Part shown: positions 54,186 to 63,776 of the stretch, in pieces
Layout of the letters: the number at the start of each line of letters is the position of its first letter
Position numbering within the stretch: position 1 is the first letter of the stretch
Origin: Shewanella corallii
GTDB lineage: Bacteria > Pseudomonadota > Gammaproteobacteria > Enterobacterales > Shewanellaceae
NCBI RefSeq assembly: GCF_023349125.1
Contig: NZ_JAKIKT010000003.1
Location: 372,001 to 436,000, forward strand
Reading direction: 5' to 3'
DNA length: 64,000 nt
Made by a program: the position numbers and the translations under genes
The notes under the pieces: model-generated
Database searches by the model: none
Told to the model about the DNA's origin: nothing
What the model saw: the letters and a program-made list of their open reading frames with translations, nothing else

Positions 54186-55759
54186 TGACTTTCCTCCCTG
54201 AACTTGATAATTGCCACTGTGCCGCCTTCCGGGTTATCTGCGAACTCTATCTCTCCGCCATAGTGGGTTTCCAGCAAACGCAGTGCGATATATAGCCCCA
54301 TACCTGTGCCTTCAGCCTTGGTGGTAAAGTGCGGCTCTCCCAGGTGTTGTTTCTGTTCGGCTGTCAGGCCCTTGCCCCAGTCCGTTACCCTAAGTTCCAA
54401 CCCGGTGCTTGTCCGCATGCCCTCCACTTTTATCCGGGTGTTATCCTCAGGGCTCGCCTCACAGGCGTTGACTATCACGGCGTGGAGAATACTGCGAAGT
54501 TCTGACTCGGCACCGGTCAGAGTCAACCCGGTCTCCAGTTCAAGTTCTGATGAGACTTTTTGCCCGGTCACCGACAGCTCCAGCAAGATATCCTGCACTA
54601 TCGCCTGTACAGGTAAGGCATCGGTGCGAGACAACCCATTGGCAGAGAGCGTCAACAGGGATTGGATCTGCTTATCCATCATCTCGATTTTTTTGCGCAT
54701 CTTCTCCATTAGCCTGGCTTTGTCCTGCTGAGTGTCACATTGCTCAACCGAGTCAGACAGCATTCCCAGGGTCTGCAATGGATTCCGCAGGCTGTGAGCG
54801 ATCCCCCGGGTGATTTGCCCAAGCTCAGCGAGATGCTGCTGCCCTGCCATCAGTTGCTCTTTCTGGCTCAACTCAGCCAGTTTGCGACTCATATTGTTGA
54901 ACCCTGCCAACATACGTTTGAGCTCTCTGACACCCTGCTCACGGATCTGAACCCCCAGATTGCCATCCCCCAATTGTTTATGACCATCAGCCAACTCCGT
55001 CAGCGGCCGACTGACCCAGGTGATCACCCATGAGGCAAGCAAGATAGCGCCAACACCTGTGACTGAGATCAGTACCAACATCCACTCAACATAACGACTG
55101 AGCAGATCATCAGTATGGCGGCTGGTCAAATCGACCTGATGCACCACCCCGGGTGAAGCAATAAACTCAACCCGGCCTTTGCTCATATTGACCTCCTCCA
55201 GGCGCGCCAGCACTTCATCGGCTTTTTCGCGGTAACGCTCGGCTGTAGCCCTTTGTACCTCTTCCGCCCAAAGCTGTTGTAACTCCTCCAGCTCCCGCTC
55301 TTTCTTCCTGAGCGTGTCCACCTGAGAGGACCTTGCCTGCAGCAGCGCTTCCTCTATCTCCTTTTGAGCCTGGGCGATCGCCGCTTTTTGCTCAGCCAAC
55401 GCCTTGGTACTGGCATCTGCTGAATCAAGATTAATTGAATACTGATCGCCTCCCGCGCCCTGAACTATGGTGAACACTTCACTGAGCTCACCATATTGCT
55501 CCCCCAGCTTTTCCAGCTCCATCACCAAAGCACGGTTCTCCTCTCGTGCTATCCACTCCAGTTCGGGAGCCGGTGGCGGACCGAACTCAACTGTGGAGTC
55601 AAACACCACACTCACCAGTTCCCGCGATAATGCTCTGGAGTCAGCCTGTACCTCCTGCTCCAGCTGCCCCTTAAAAAACCAGGCCAGGAACAGCTGGCTG
55701 ATGCTCAACAGAACAATCACTGCACTGAGCAGTAAAAACAGGTATCTCCTGATCGACAT
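54182..55759 (-). CDS. Sensor histidine kinase with periplasmic coiled coil
   Basis: 525 residues. Membrane helices at about 6-28 and 230-252 enclose a periplasmic domain of about 200 residues with a long charged coiled coil (about 115-185). HAMP follows (SRPLTELADGHKQL), then HisKA with GIAHSLRNPLQTLG and HATPase (VIVNACEAS, DWGKGLTAEQ, GTGMGLYIALRLL). Cognate partner of the NtrC-type regulator with which it overlaps. The signal is unknown; the coiled-coil sensor could contact another envelope protein, such as the coiled-coil product encoded divergently. Confidence 0.92.
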   Translation of the reverse strand: MSIRRYLFLLLSAVIVLLSISQLFLAWFFKGQLEQEVQADSRALSRELVSVVFDSTVEFGPPPAPELEWIAREENRALVMELEKLGEQYGELSEVFTIVQGAGGDQYSINLDSADASTKALAEQKAAIAQAQKEIEEALLQARSSQVDTLRKKERELEELQQLWAEEVQRATAERYREKADEVLARLEEVNMSKGRVEFIASPGVVHQVDLTSRHTDDLLSRYVEWMLVLISVTGVGAILLASWVITWVSRPLTELADGHKQLGDGNLGVQIREQGVRELKRMLAGFNNMSRKLAELSQKEQLMAGQQHLAELGQITRGIAHSLRNPLQTLGMLSDSVEQCDTQQDKARLMEKMRKKIEMMDKQIQSLLTLSANGLSRTDALPVQAIVQDILLELSVTGQKVSSELELETGLTLTGAESELRSILHAVIVNACEASPEDNTRIKVEGMRTSTGLELRVTDWGKGLTAEQKQHLGEPHFTTKAEGTGMGLYIALRLLETHYGGEIEFADNPEGGTVAIIKFREESQ

Positions 55760-56021
55760 TGATTTCCCTCAATTCCACACTTGGACTCCTGCATTGACCA
55801 ATTCAATTTTCAGGCCACAAATCAATTACCGCCATCAAACCAAATAACAAGGAGTTAGCCCCAATCACAGGCAACATTTCATTAACCTTCAACGCTAAGC
55901 GGCAGATCTGTCAAGGGAATTTCCGCATATGGGGAATCCCGACTGCTGATTTCAGTAAGGCATTGTGGAACACCACCAGGTACAACCAACCAAACCATTA
56001 CATTTCAAGCATTTAGATTGT

Positions 56022-56037
56022 TGGCACGCTTCTGGCT
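56022..56037 (+). promoter_or_regulatory. Sigma-54 promoter of the coiled-coil exported protein gene
   Basis: TGGCACGCTTCTGGCT matches the -24/-12 consensus TGGCACG-N4-TTGCW at all but one position. The expected start site is about 30 bases before the ATG. A GTGGAACACCAC inverted repeat about 50 bases upstream (55965-55976) is a possible activator site. The rest of 55760-56021 shows nothing else recognisable. Confidence 0.8.
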
Positions 56038-56078
56038 CTACCCTGGTTGACCTACAACTCGATGATAAGGAAACCACA

Positions 56079-56768
56079 ATGAAAAATTTAGCTATGGCCA
56101 TGGGCCTGACTGTCGCAACCGCATTAAGCATGGGATCTGCTACAGCCGTCGATGTTCGCACCCTGCATATTCAGTCGCTGGCTGATGAGCAAAGCGGTGG
56201 GACTACCAGGGTGAAGGTTAGTCATGACGGAATTGAGGTGGACGAGAAGTTTACCGAAGAGGAGCTGAAAGACAGGGACCTGCTTGAAAATCGTCTGGCG
56301 GCACTGCCTGAAGATAAGCGCAATAAAATCATTGATATGCTCCAAAGAGCCAGCGACGGCAATTTAATGTTTAACTTCGATTTTGACCCCGAGCTCCACA
56401 AAGAGATGATTTTCCTCACGGATGAATTTCACCGTGAACATGCCGACAAGCTACGCGACATGGATGTGCTGACTGAAGAGATGGAAGCCAGAACCGAAGA
56501 GATGGAGCTCAGGGCCAAAGAGCTGGAAGAAAAAGCCCGTGAAATGGCAGGTAAAATTGAGCAGCACGTGGAATTTGTTACTGCCGGGGTCGACGATGGC
56601 TTCATTATAGAAATGAATCAAGATGATGATGGCAAAGTAATGATTATAAAAGAGATTGAAACGCCTTCCATGTCCAATCACATTGTCAGAATGCTGGAAA
56701 ACAGCAAACTGACCGATGAGGAAAAACAGGCGATACAGGACGCTCTGGACAAAGCGGACGAAAAGTAA
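56079..56768 (+). CDS. Exported coiled-coil protein under sigma-54 control
   Basis: 229 residues. Signal peptide MKNLAMAMGLTVATALSMGS ending near ATAVD, so the mature protein is periplasmic or secreted. The mature part is acidic, with a heptad-rich coiled coil at about 125-165 (EEMEARTEEMELRAKELEEK) and no membrane helix. No family recognised. AAGGAAACC precedes the ATG; the frame is open upstream but the signal peptide fixes the start. Its promoter and the divergent kinase/regulator pair suggest that it is the regulated output of that system. Confidence 0.8.
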   Translation: MKNLAMAMGLTVATALSMGSATAVDVRTLHIQSLADEQSGGTTRVKVSHDGIEVDEKFTEEELKDRDLLENRLAALPEDKRNKIIDMLQRASDGNLMFNFDFDPELHKEMIFLTDEFHREHADKLRDMDVLTEEMEARTEEMELRAKELEEKAREMAGKIEQHVEFVTAGVDDGFIIEMNQDDDGKVMIIKEIETPSMSNHIVRMLENSKLTDEEKQAIQDALDKADEK

Positions 56769-56790
56769 CAGCCAGGTAAAGTTCTTTCTG

Positions 56791-58278
56791 TCAGCAGTGT
56801 AAAGACTTGTCGGTTCGGGTAAGGAACGCCCTGCCGACAGCATCCACCACAATATTCAGGGCCGCCACAGCCAGTAAGAGTATCAGGGCATTTCCATACC
56901 TGAGTTCTGAAAACGCGCTGTCGACATAAAAGCCCAGTGTTGCGACACCAATAATGCCAAGGATGGCGCTCTCCCTGAGTATCACTTCAAAGCGATAAAA
57001 CAATAGTGCCATGGTATTGGGATAAATCGCTGGCAGCACTCTGAAATGCCAGTCATCCATTGCCTTCTTCTGAGTCACCTCTGCTGGCAAGGTATCGGCC
57101 TGACGGGATGAAAGAAATACCAACAGGGCTGCATTGTGCAGGGCCAGCGCCAAAATTCCGGGCAGCATTGACGGCCCAAACAGCAGCACGAAAATAAATG
57201 CCAACAGGTATTCAGGCGTCGATCTCAGCACCAGAGACATTCCGCGACCAACAAACCAAAGTCGCCAAAAACGGCGACAGGCTAAAGGCAACCACAGCAA
57301 AGTGAGCAAATGGGTCAACACCAAAGCCGCCAATGCCAGCAATAGAGTTGCCATTAACCCGGGCCAAATCTGTTCAGTAAACAAGGGCAACAGCCAGGTT
57401 TGCAGCGCACTCAACACCCCATCTCCCCCGCTGGCATTCACTACCGCCGAAGGCACCAGATCTGAGATAAAACCGGCAAGTAATGTCAGACTGTCCAGTT
57501 GCGGGGCCTGGGGCAACCAGATCAACGCCAGTAACAGCATCAGCGGAACAAGCATGCGGCGGCACCAGTATTTCAAGGTACCAATCAGCAGAATAAACAT
57601 CAGCAATAAGGCGCCACCAAGATGATAGTGCCCCTGGGAATAAGCAGACTCAAGATAGAAGCCCAGCGTAGGCAGGCCAATAAATCCCAGCACGGCGCTG
57701 CTTCTGAGAGCACACTCAAACCGGTACCGGATATAACTTTCCATTTGCGGCCACACATTGGCCATCCGGCCATAAACGTAGCGGCTAAGTCTGTCACCAG
57801 GGATAGACTGCTCCAGTGATGAGGAGGTCAGCCTTAACATGTCATGAAAAACCCGGGCAAAGGTCGCGGCAAAAGGCAGGGTTATCGCCAAAATTCCGGT
57901 TAATGGAGATAAGCCAAAAACCTGCATCAACAACAGCGCCCAGAAGAGCTCATGTATGGCGCGAACAAAAGCACACACAGCCGCAACCAAAGGGTGATGG
58001 TAAACCAGCGCCAGAGGTAAACCGATAAACAGGGAAAGGGCCACACCCAGCAGCGCAAAAGCCACTGTCTGCCAAATCGCCGTCAGCAGATACTCCATTT
58101 TGCCAAGCTCGGGTGTCAACAACCCCGCCGCCATCAACTTCAGTTCGTGCCAGGGATCGATGGCAAGCACGGCAATATCCGCCAGCCACCAGGCAAGCAT
58201 GCCAATCAGATAGAGCCACATTGCCTGCTTTTGCCAAAAGCCGGGGCGCCATCCGGCGGGTTTGACGGTCTCAGCCAT
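56791..58278 (-). CDS. ABC transporter permease, fused duplicate (PhnE type)
   Basis: 495 residues made of two tandem PhnE-like permease domains (about 1-250 and 260-495). Each half carries its own coupling segment: ALRSSAVLGFIGLPTLGFYL in the first and ILRESAILGIIGVATLGFYV in the second. Most related systems use a single-domain permease as a dimer, so here the dimer is covalent. It overlaps the ATPase gene by 8 bases. Confidence 0.88.
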   Translation of the reverse strand: MAETVKPAGWRPGFWQKQAMWLYLIGMLAWWLADIAVLAIDPWHELKLMAAGLLTPELGKMEYLLTAIWQTVAFALLGVALSLFIGLPLALVYHHPLVAAVCAFVRAIHELFWALLLMQVFGLSPLTGILAITLPFAATFARVFHDMLRLTSSSLEQSIPGDRLSRYVYGRMANVWPQMESYIRYRFECALRSSAVLGFIGLPTLGFYLESAYSQGHYHLGGALLLMFILLIGTLKYWCRRMLVPLMLLLALIWLPQAPQLDSLTLLAGFISDLVPSAVVNASGGDGVLSALQTWLLPLFTEQIWPGLMATLLLALAALVLTHLLTLLWLPLACRRFWRLWFVGRGMSLVLRSTPEYLLAFIFVLLFGPSMLPGILALALHNAALLVFLSSRQADTLPAEVTQKKAMDDWHFRVLPAIYPNTMALLFYRFEVILRESAILGIIGVATLGFYVDSAFSELRYGNALILLLAVAALNIVVDAVGRAFLTRTDKSLHC

Positions 58279-58951
58279 TAAGACGCTCTGAGCTGTTTTC
58301 CTGTTTATACAGCCTGGCCAGCACAGACTCGTTCACCTCAGCGGCCGGCAGATCAAACACAACCCTTCCCTGAGCTATCCCCACTACCCGGTCAAACGCC
58401 TCACGGGCCAGGTTGGCATCATGCATCACCACGATTTGTGTTGAAAATGACGCTTTGAGCGTAGCCAACAGGCGCCGACTCATCTCACCGTCAAGAGCTG
58501 AAAAAGGTTCATCGGCCAGCAGAACCGGCGCCTTTTGATAAAGGGCTCTGCCGATGGCGACACGCTGACGCTGGCCGCCGGAAAGCTGGGTGACGGGTTT
58601 ATGGAGCGGAAGGTCCAGCTCCAATTCCTGACACAGCAGGTTGATTGCGGAACCTTGTTTGGGGAGTGGCCAAACCAGATTAAGCAGGTTGTAAAGCCAT
58701 AGATGGCGGTCCAGTGCGCCCATATAGATGTTATGAAACACACTCAGATTATCTACCAGCGCTTTGGATTGAACACACTGTGCGGTGCTGCTTTTGGGCA
58801 GACTTTGATAAATGTGGTGCAGCAATGTGGTTTTACCGCCACCGGAAGGTCCAAGGATAGCCAGCCTCTCTCCCTGTCTGAGCTTAAGGTTAACGCCTGT
58901 CACTACAGGCGTATCACCATAACTCAGCTTAAGATCAACCAGCTCAAGCAT
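58271..58951 (-). CDS. ABC transporter ATP-binding protein (PhnC type)
   Basis: 226 residues. Walker A GPSGGGKTTLL, signature LSGGQRQRVAIGRAL, Walker B VLLADEPFSALD and H-loop VVMHD are all intact. Middle protein of the three-gene transporter operon, overlapping both neighbours. Confidence 0.92.
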   Translation of the reverse strand: MLELVDLKLSYGDTPVVTGVNLKLRQGERLAILGPSGGGKTTLLHHIYQSLPKSSTAQCVQSKALVDNLSVFHNIYMGALDRHLWLYNLLNLVWPLPKQGSAINLLCQELELDLPLHKPVTQLSGGQRQRVAIGRALYQKAPVLLADEPFSALDGEMSRRLLATLKASFSTQIVVMHDANLAREAFDRVVGIAQGRVVFDLPAAEVNESVLARLYKQENSSERLNG

Positions 58952-59805
58952 TAATCCAGCAGGCCTATGCTCTGGGCCAGCTCTTCGATGGGCAGGTAGT
59001 CCTGATTAACTGCGGGGACAAATGATTTGCGCGGGAAACTGGCCAACAGCTCAGGATCATTCATATCCAACAGGGTTTGAGTCAGTCTGGTTTTAAAACC
59101 GTCACCATAAACATCATTAACGCCGGCCCTGACTGTCCACTGATAATCCGGGTAGGAAGGGGTTTCCCATACAATCTCCACCTTGCTGGTATCGACTTTG
59201 CCTTTGGCTACTGCGGTTTCCCATACCTTATAGTTCACGGCCCCAACCTGATAAACACCAGACTGCACCAAAGCGATAGTGCGGCTGTGATCACCGGAAA
59301 AACCGATACGACTGAATATCTCTTTCGGCCTTTTACCCAGATTACGCTCGATATAAAACTGCGGCATCAGGCGACCTGAAGTTGAATCTTTGGAGCCAAA
59401 AGTGAAAGTTAGCCCACTCATACCGGGGAAACCCGTGGTTGGCGTAAGTCCTGCACTTTTGTGGGCGATAAAGTAGCTTTTAAAGAACTGATCTTCGAAA
59501 CCCTGAGCAATCGCGTCGGAACCCGGCACCAAACGTCTGGCCTGCACGCCGGACAATCCCCCGAACCAGGCAAGTTGCACCTGATTATTACGAAACGCAG
59601 TGACAGCTGCAGAGTAGGATTTCACCGGGAGATACTTAACCTCAACCCCGAGTTCCTTTTCCAGATAACGTGCCACCTTTTCAAAACGCAGTTTCAGCTG
59701 TGTTTCGTCCTCATCCGGAATGGCAGTAAAGGTAAACACCTCTCCCCGGGCGATTGAAGCAAAGGCAATCAAAGCTATAAAAAGACAGCGTTTAAACAGT
59801 TTCAT
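58951..59805 (-). CDS. Phosphonate/selenate-type ABC transporter substrate-binding protein
   Basis: 284 residues from the ATG at 59805, with a signal peptide (MKLFKRCLFIALIAFASIARG). PhnD-family fold: FTFTAIPDEDETQLKLRFEK, VQLAWFGGLSGVQARRLVPG, FTFGSKDSTSGRLMPQFYIE and FSGDHSRTIALVQSG. The IPDEDE...AWFGG...STSGRLMP pattern matches the subgroup described as putative selenate transporters more than phosphonate ones, but this is from memory of the family pattern. The frame is open to 59877. First gene of the operon. Confidence 0.85.
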   Translation of the reverse strand: MKLFKRCLFIALIAFASIARGEVFTFTAIPDEDETQLKLRFEKVARYLEKELGVEVKYLPVKSYSAAVTAFRNNQVQLAWFGGLSGVQARRLVPGSDAIAQGFEDQFFKSYFIAHKSAGLTPTTGFPGMSGLTFTFGSKDSTSGRLMPQFYIERNLGKRPKEIFSRIGFSGDHSRTIALVQSGVYQVGAVNYKVWETAVAKGKVDTSKVEIVWETPSYPDYQWTVRAGVNDVYGDGFKTRLTQTLLDMNDPELLASFPRKSFVPAVNQDYLPIEELAQSIGLLD

Positions 59806-60000
59806 CACATGTTGACCGTATAATTTTTTACGCAACTTTAACCACCACGCCATCAAACTCAAGCAATTTTTTCTCAACTTGGCTGTTTATTCTCGATTCA
59901 GCCCGGGTTCAGCCCTTGTACATTAAGCTAACAACTTGTTTTTACAGCGTCTTGTTCAAGATGTAAGATGACGGCTAACTAGAAGGCGTGGAGTATGACA

Positions 60001-60675
60001 ATGAGAATCCTGGTAGTAGAAGACGATCCTATTTTGTCTCATCATCTGAAGGTGCAGCTCAGTGAATTGGGCAATCAGGTTCAGGTTGCGCCAACAGCCA
60101 CAGAAGGCCTGTATCAGGCATCCGATTACCCCATAGATGTCGCTATTGTCGATCTTGGCCTGCCTGACGGCGATGGCGTGCAGCTTATTCAACAGATGCG
60201 GGCTCAGGGAGTTAAAGCGCCTGTGCTGGTATTGACCGCCAGGGTTAACTGGCAGGATAAGGTGACCGCCCTTAACGCGGGTGCCGACGATTATCTGGTT
60301 AAGCCTTTCCAGAAAGAGGAGCTGGTCGCCAGACTCGATGCCCTGGTGCGCAGAAGCTCCGGTTTTGTTCGCCCGGTTATTATCAGTGGCGCGATAAAGT
60401 TGGATCTGGCAGCCAAACAGGTGTTCTGGCAAGAAGATGAACTGGAAGTCACCGCCTTTGAGTATCAGATCCTGGAATACCTGATGCGCCACCATGGCGA
60501 AGTGGTGGCCAAGCAGCGTCTGCTGGATGTCCTGTATGGCGACAAAGAAGGTGATCCCAACACCATTGAAGTGATGATAAGCCGCCTGCGTAAAAAGCTG
60601 ACCCGGGATGACATTGAATGCCCTATCGTCACCATACGTGGACAGGGCTACCGATTCACTCAAGCCGTTGAGTAA
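60001..60675 (+). CDS. phoP: OmpR-family response regulator, PhoP-like
   Basis: 224 residues. Receiver domain with acidic pair in VVEDDPILSHHLKVQL, Asp in AIVDLGLPDGDG and Lys in YLVKPFQ; winged helix C-terminal domain (about 130-222; TAFEYQILEYLMRHHGEVV, ISRLRKKL, RGQGYRF). PhoP of enterobacteria starts the same way (MRxLVVEDxxLLxHHLKVQ). Start chosen at 60001, seven bases after GGAG. The kinase gene follows after 27 bases. PhoPQ pairs sense low Mg2+ or membrane damage; the ligand here is not proven. Confidence 0.88.
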   Translation: MRILVVEDDPILSHHLKVQLSELGNQVQVAPTATEGLYQASDYPIDVAIVDLGLPDGDGVQLIQQMRAQGVKAPVLVLTARVNWQDKVTALNAGADDYLVKPFQKEELVARLDALVRRSSGFVRPVIISGAIKLDLAAKQVFWQEDELEVTAFEYQILEYLMRHHGEVVAKQRLLDVLYGDKEGDPNTIEVMISRLRKKLTRDDIECPIVTIRGQGYRFTQAVE

Positions 60676-60702
60676 ACTCCTGCCATTGAAGCGACAGCCA
60701 CT

Positions 60703-62043
60703 ATGCCATTGAAAATGAAAAAGCGCCTGATGGCGCGTATGTTCTTCACCTCTTTAACCATCATCGCTTTGGTTGGCCTTGGCCTGGCTGTCCTTATTAA
60801 TGTGCTCCATGAGCAGAATGCCTATAACGAAGAGACAGCCGAGCTGATTGCCGAGATCCCCTCAGTGGCGGCAGAACTGAGAGAGAGCAAACAACTCCCC
60901 CCCAATGTGGATTGGCTGGAGCGAAACCGGTTACCAAAACGCTATGTTATGGCAGCCTGTGGGCCTGACTTTTCTCAACTTTGGACGTCAGCCAAAGCCA
61001 CAGAATTAAAGCTTTTTGATGCCTGCGAGAAGTTTGACGAAATACGGGGTGACTCTCCCCCCTACTTTATCGAACCGGCCGGTGGCAAGGGCTACTACGC
61101 CTATCTATTGGCTGTCGAGCTGGGTGGTAAGAAATACAGTCTGCTGGTGATGAAAGACGCCGCCAAGATCCAGCAGGAGAATCGGGAGTTCAGTGAACGC
61201 ACCTATTGGCGACTGGCGCTGGTTATGGGGGCTGCTTTTATCCTGCTGGCCAGCGCTGGCTATTGGGGGCTTCGACCTCTGGTCACCATGCGCAATGAAC
61301 TACTGGCCATTAACCAGGGCAAATCCAGCGAACTGTCAGCGGACTACCCTACCGAGCTGGAGGGGGTCAGTGCAGCCCTGAACCAGCTGCTCAGGCAATC
61401 AAGCGATCAGCAGCAACGGGTTGAACATTCCATGAATGATCTGGCCCACAGCCTTAAAACACGGTTGGCAGCTGTGCATGCGATTACCGATGATAAAAGC
61501 CTCTCCCGTGAGGAAGCCAATGACAGGATTATGGCGCAAATTGGCCAGATGGATCAGTTGGTGAAGTATCAGTTAAAGCGGGCCACCATGGGCCGCAAAG
61601 GTCTCAAGCAGGAGTCGGTTCTCCTGACGCCTATGCTGTCTCAAATCACCATGATGCTGGACAAGGTCTACCGTGAGAAGCAGGTAAAGCTGACCAGCTG
61701 TGTGAGCGAGGATGTGATGTTTCCCGGTGGACAGGAGGATTTGATGGAGCTGCTGGGCAACTTGATGGAAAACGCCTATCGTCTTTGTATCAGTGAAGTC
61801 AGAGTCAGCGCAGTCAGCCGTGATGGTCAGTTTGAACTCGTGGTCGAAGATGATGGCCCCGGCATTGAAGAGAGCCTGAGAGATAAGGTACTGCAGCGAG
61901 GTGTCAGGGCTGACAGTCGCTCACCGGGCCAGGGCATTGGGTTGGCGGTGTGTGATGAGATTGTCTCCAGCTACCAGGGCACTCTGACCATCGAAAATTC
62001 GGTACTGGAAGGTGCCCAGTTCAGAGTCAGACTACCGGTATAA
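60703..62043 (+). CDS. phoQ: Sensor histidine kinase, PhoQ-like
   Basis: 446 residues. Two membrane helices (about 13-35 and 170-190) enclose a periplasmic sensor; then HAMP, HisKA with NDLAHSLKTRLAAVHAI, and HATPase (LLGNLMENAYRLCI, EDDGPGIEES, GQGIGLAVCDEI). The H-S-L-K-T and N-L-M-E-N-A patterns fit PhoQ. It is cotranscribed with the phoP-like gene. The sensor domain is shorter or diverged from enterobacterial PhoQ, so ligand specificity may differ. Confidence 0.85.
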   Translation: MPLKMKKRLMARMFFTSLTIIALVGLGLAVLINVLHEQNAYNEETAELIAEIPSVAAELRESKQLPPNVDWLERNRLPKRYVMAACGPDFSQLWTSAKATELKLFDACEKFDEIRGDSPPYFIEPAGGKGYYAYLLAVELGGKKYSLLVMKDAAKIQQENREFSERTYWRLALVMGAAFILLASAGYWGLRPLVTMRNELLAINQGKSSELSADYPTELEGVSAALNQLLRQSSDQQQRVEHSMNDLAHSLKTRLAAVHAITDDKSLSREEANDRIMAQIGQMDQLVKYQLKRATMGRKGLKQESVLLTPMLSQITMMLDKVYREKQVKLTSCVSEDVMFPGGQEDLMELLGNLMENAYRLCISEVRVSAVSRDGQFELVVEDDGPGIEESLRDKVLQRGVRADSRSPGQGIGLAVCDEIVSSYQGTLTIENSVLEGAQFRVRLPV

Positions 62044-62048
62044 CCCCA

Positions 62049-62747
62049 CTACTTGCCTGGCTGACCATATAACTGCTCAGCCCGGTTAAACATAATCCAG
62101 GAGGTGGCAATATACTTGTCACCGCTCAAGGGCTTGTTACCTCTGTGGGAGTGGGTAAATGCCGCAGGGGCAATCACCATGGTGCCTTTGGTGGGACGTA
62201 CTTTACGGCCCTGATAAAAAAACTCGGTCTCGCCGCCCTCTTCCACATCATTGAGATAGAACATATAGAGCACCACTCTGTGCAGGGCTTCGTTGTGGCC
62301 TGCCTGGGGAAACTGCTCTGAATGCCAGTGAGGGTAACCGCCCTTTGCCTGCTCATACTTCTGAATATTAATGGTGCCACTGCGATACAGGTAACGGATT
62401 AGCGCTTCAGTTCTGGGTCGTCCCAACTGTTCAAAGTTATCCGGCGTGAGGGTCACTGGCTTTCCAGCTTCATCCGCGACCTGAACCGCCACAGCTCCCA
62501 TCATGGCCAGCGGATATTTATTGAAATAATCTACTGATGTGGCAAGGGTATATTGCAGCAGCTCGTTTCGAACACCATCCAGCTCACGGTGCGCATCCAA
62601 CATCAGATCCATACTGAGTTTCTTTTCCGGATCGACGCCGTGCCCCGTATGTCCTGGCGTCACCCCCTGATGCTTGTCAAAGGTCTCAATCAAGCGGTCA
62701 CAAAATTCATCCGGCAGCGCGTTGGGGTAAACTTCAATAAAATCCAT
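62049..62747 (-). CDS. 2-oxoglutarate/Fe(II)-dependent oxygenase, prolyl-4-hydroxylase type
   Basis: 232 residues. MDFIEVYPNALPDEFCDRLI at the start; iron ligands in GYPHWHSE (His-x-Glu variant of HxD) and in AFTHSHRGNKPLSGDKY (distal His and 2OG-binding basic residue), with VLYMFYLNDVEEGGETEFF between them. The fold is that of the P4H-like oxygenases; the substrate is unknown. Convergent with phoQ, 5 bases between stops. Confidence 0.88.
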   Translation of the reverse strand: MDFIEVYPNALPDEFCDRLIETFDKHQGVTPGHTGHGVDPEKKLSMDLMLDAHRELDGVRNELLQYTLATSVDYFNKYPLAMMGAVAVQVADEAGKPVTLTPDNFEQLGRPRTEALIRYLYRSGTINIQKYEQAKGGYPHWHSEQFPQAGHNEALHRVVLYMFYLNDVEEGGETEFFYQGRKVRPTKGTMVIAPAAFTHSHRGNKPLSGDKYIATSWIMFNRAEQLYGQPGK

Positions 62748-62814
62748 GGTGTTACCTGTTTGTTATAGTCCCTGTCTGGCTCCACTATAAAGAGACAACC
62801 CCACAGCTGCAATC

Positions 62815-63714
62815 TCAGCTCAGCAACCACAACCAAAAACTGACGCTCACAACGGCCAGCGTGCTTGACAGTACCACAGCACCGGCGATCTCTTTCTCAT
62901 GCTGTTTGACCTGGACCGCTATCAAATAAGCATTCACTCCCAATGGACTGGCGGCCAACAGCACGGTAACTGCCCGCTCAAGCGAACTCAGTTCAAGGCT
63001 ACTGCCAAGCCAATAGACCATAGCGGGCAACAGCAGCAACTTAACCAAAGACAGCGACACAACAGAAGTCATGGCACCGGACAATCGATATTGATTCAGA
63101 TTGGCGCCGAGCACAAACAGGGCACAGGGAATGGCTGGCTTGGCGAGCATCTCGAGGGCGGCATCCAGAGTGACGGGTAAGCTCAGTCCCAACACATTGC
63201 CAAGTAAGCCCAACCCTATGCTGGACACTACAGGGTTAAACACCAGGCTTTTAATCAGCTCCAGCGGCTTGCCAAAGCCACTGATCACAAAAGTCAGCCC
63301 AAACAGCACTGCGCTGTGAAACGGGATAATCAGGAAGACATTGGCCATTTGCGCCTCGCCGTATGCGGCGATAATCACGGGCAAACCTACGAGCAGTGTG
63401 TTGGAATAACTGCCCCCCAACCCCAGCACTGCACTGTGTTTAACGCCCCTTGTGCCAATCAGCGCAGCGACCGCAAGAGTCAGCAGAAACACGCTGACCA
63501 CAGGCAGATAAAACGCCATCAACACAGCGGGATTGAGGCTGGACTCAAGTGGCACCTTGAGCATGGCAGAAAATAACAGCGCAGGAATACAGATATAAAA
63601 GGCCAGTACACTGACACCTTTGACCATCTCAGCAGAAAACCAGCGACTGCGGGACGCGCCATATCCGCAGGCAGCCACCAGCAGTAAGGGAAGAATTATC
63701 TCGACTATCGACAT
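62815..63714 (-). CDS. AEC family (auxin efflux carrier-like) transporter
   Basis: 299 residues with about ten hydrophobic helices. Family features: an N-terminal MSIVEIILPLLLVAACGYGA, GVKHSAVLGLGGSYSNTLLVG and a C-terminal SPLGVNAYLIAVQ block. Bacterial members export or take up small carboxylates or amino acids; the substrate is not predictable. Confidence 0.88.
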   Translation of the reverse strand: MSIVEIILPLLLVAACGYGASRSRWFSAEMVKGVSVLAFYICIPALLFSAMLKVPLESSLNPAVLMAFYLPVVSVFLLTLAVAALIGTRGVKHSAVLGLGGSYSNTLLVGLPVIIAAYGEAQMANVFLIIPFHSAVLFGLTFVISGFGKPLELIKSLVFNPVVSSIGLGLLGNVLGLSLPVTLDAALEMLAKPAIPCALFVLGANLNQYRLSGAMTSVVSLSLVKLLLLPAMVYWLGSSLELSSLERAVTVLLAASPLGVNAYLIAVQVKQHEKEIAGAVVLSSTLAVVSVSFWLWLLS

Positions 63715-63732
63715 AGGCCTAAAAATCCCACA

Positions 63733-63764
63733 AAAAAGGCGCTCATCACAGAGCGCCTTTCTCT
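63733..63764 (-). terminator. Terminator after sucD
   Basis: On the minus strand GGCGCTC and GAGCGCC pair around TGTGAT, followed by TTTTTT, 13 bases past the sucD stop. Confidence 0.85.
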
Positions 63765-63776
63765 ACTCCGGTTGGA

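Noticed and set aside
59881..59960. PhoP box upstream of the phoP-like gene
   Set aside because: Only one half-site (TGTTTA) is present; the second half at the right distance is not.
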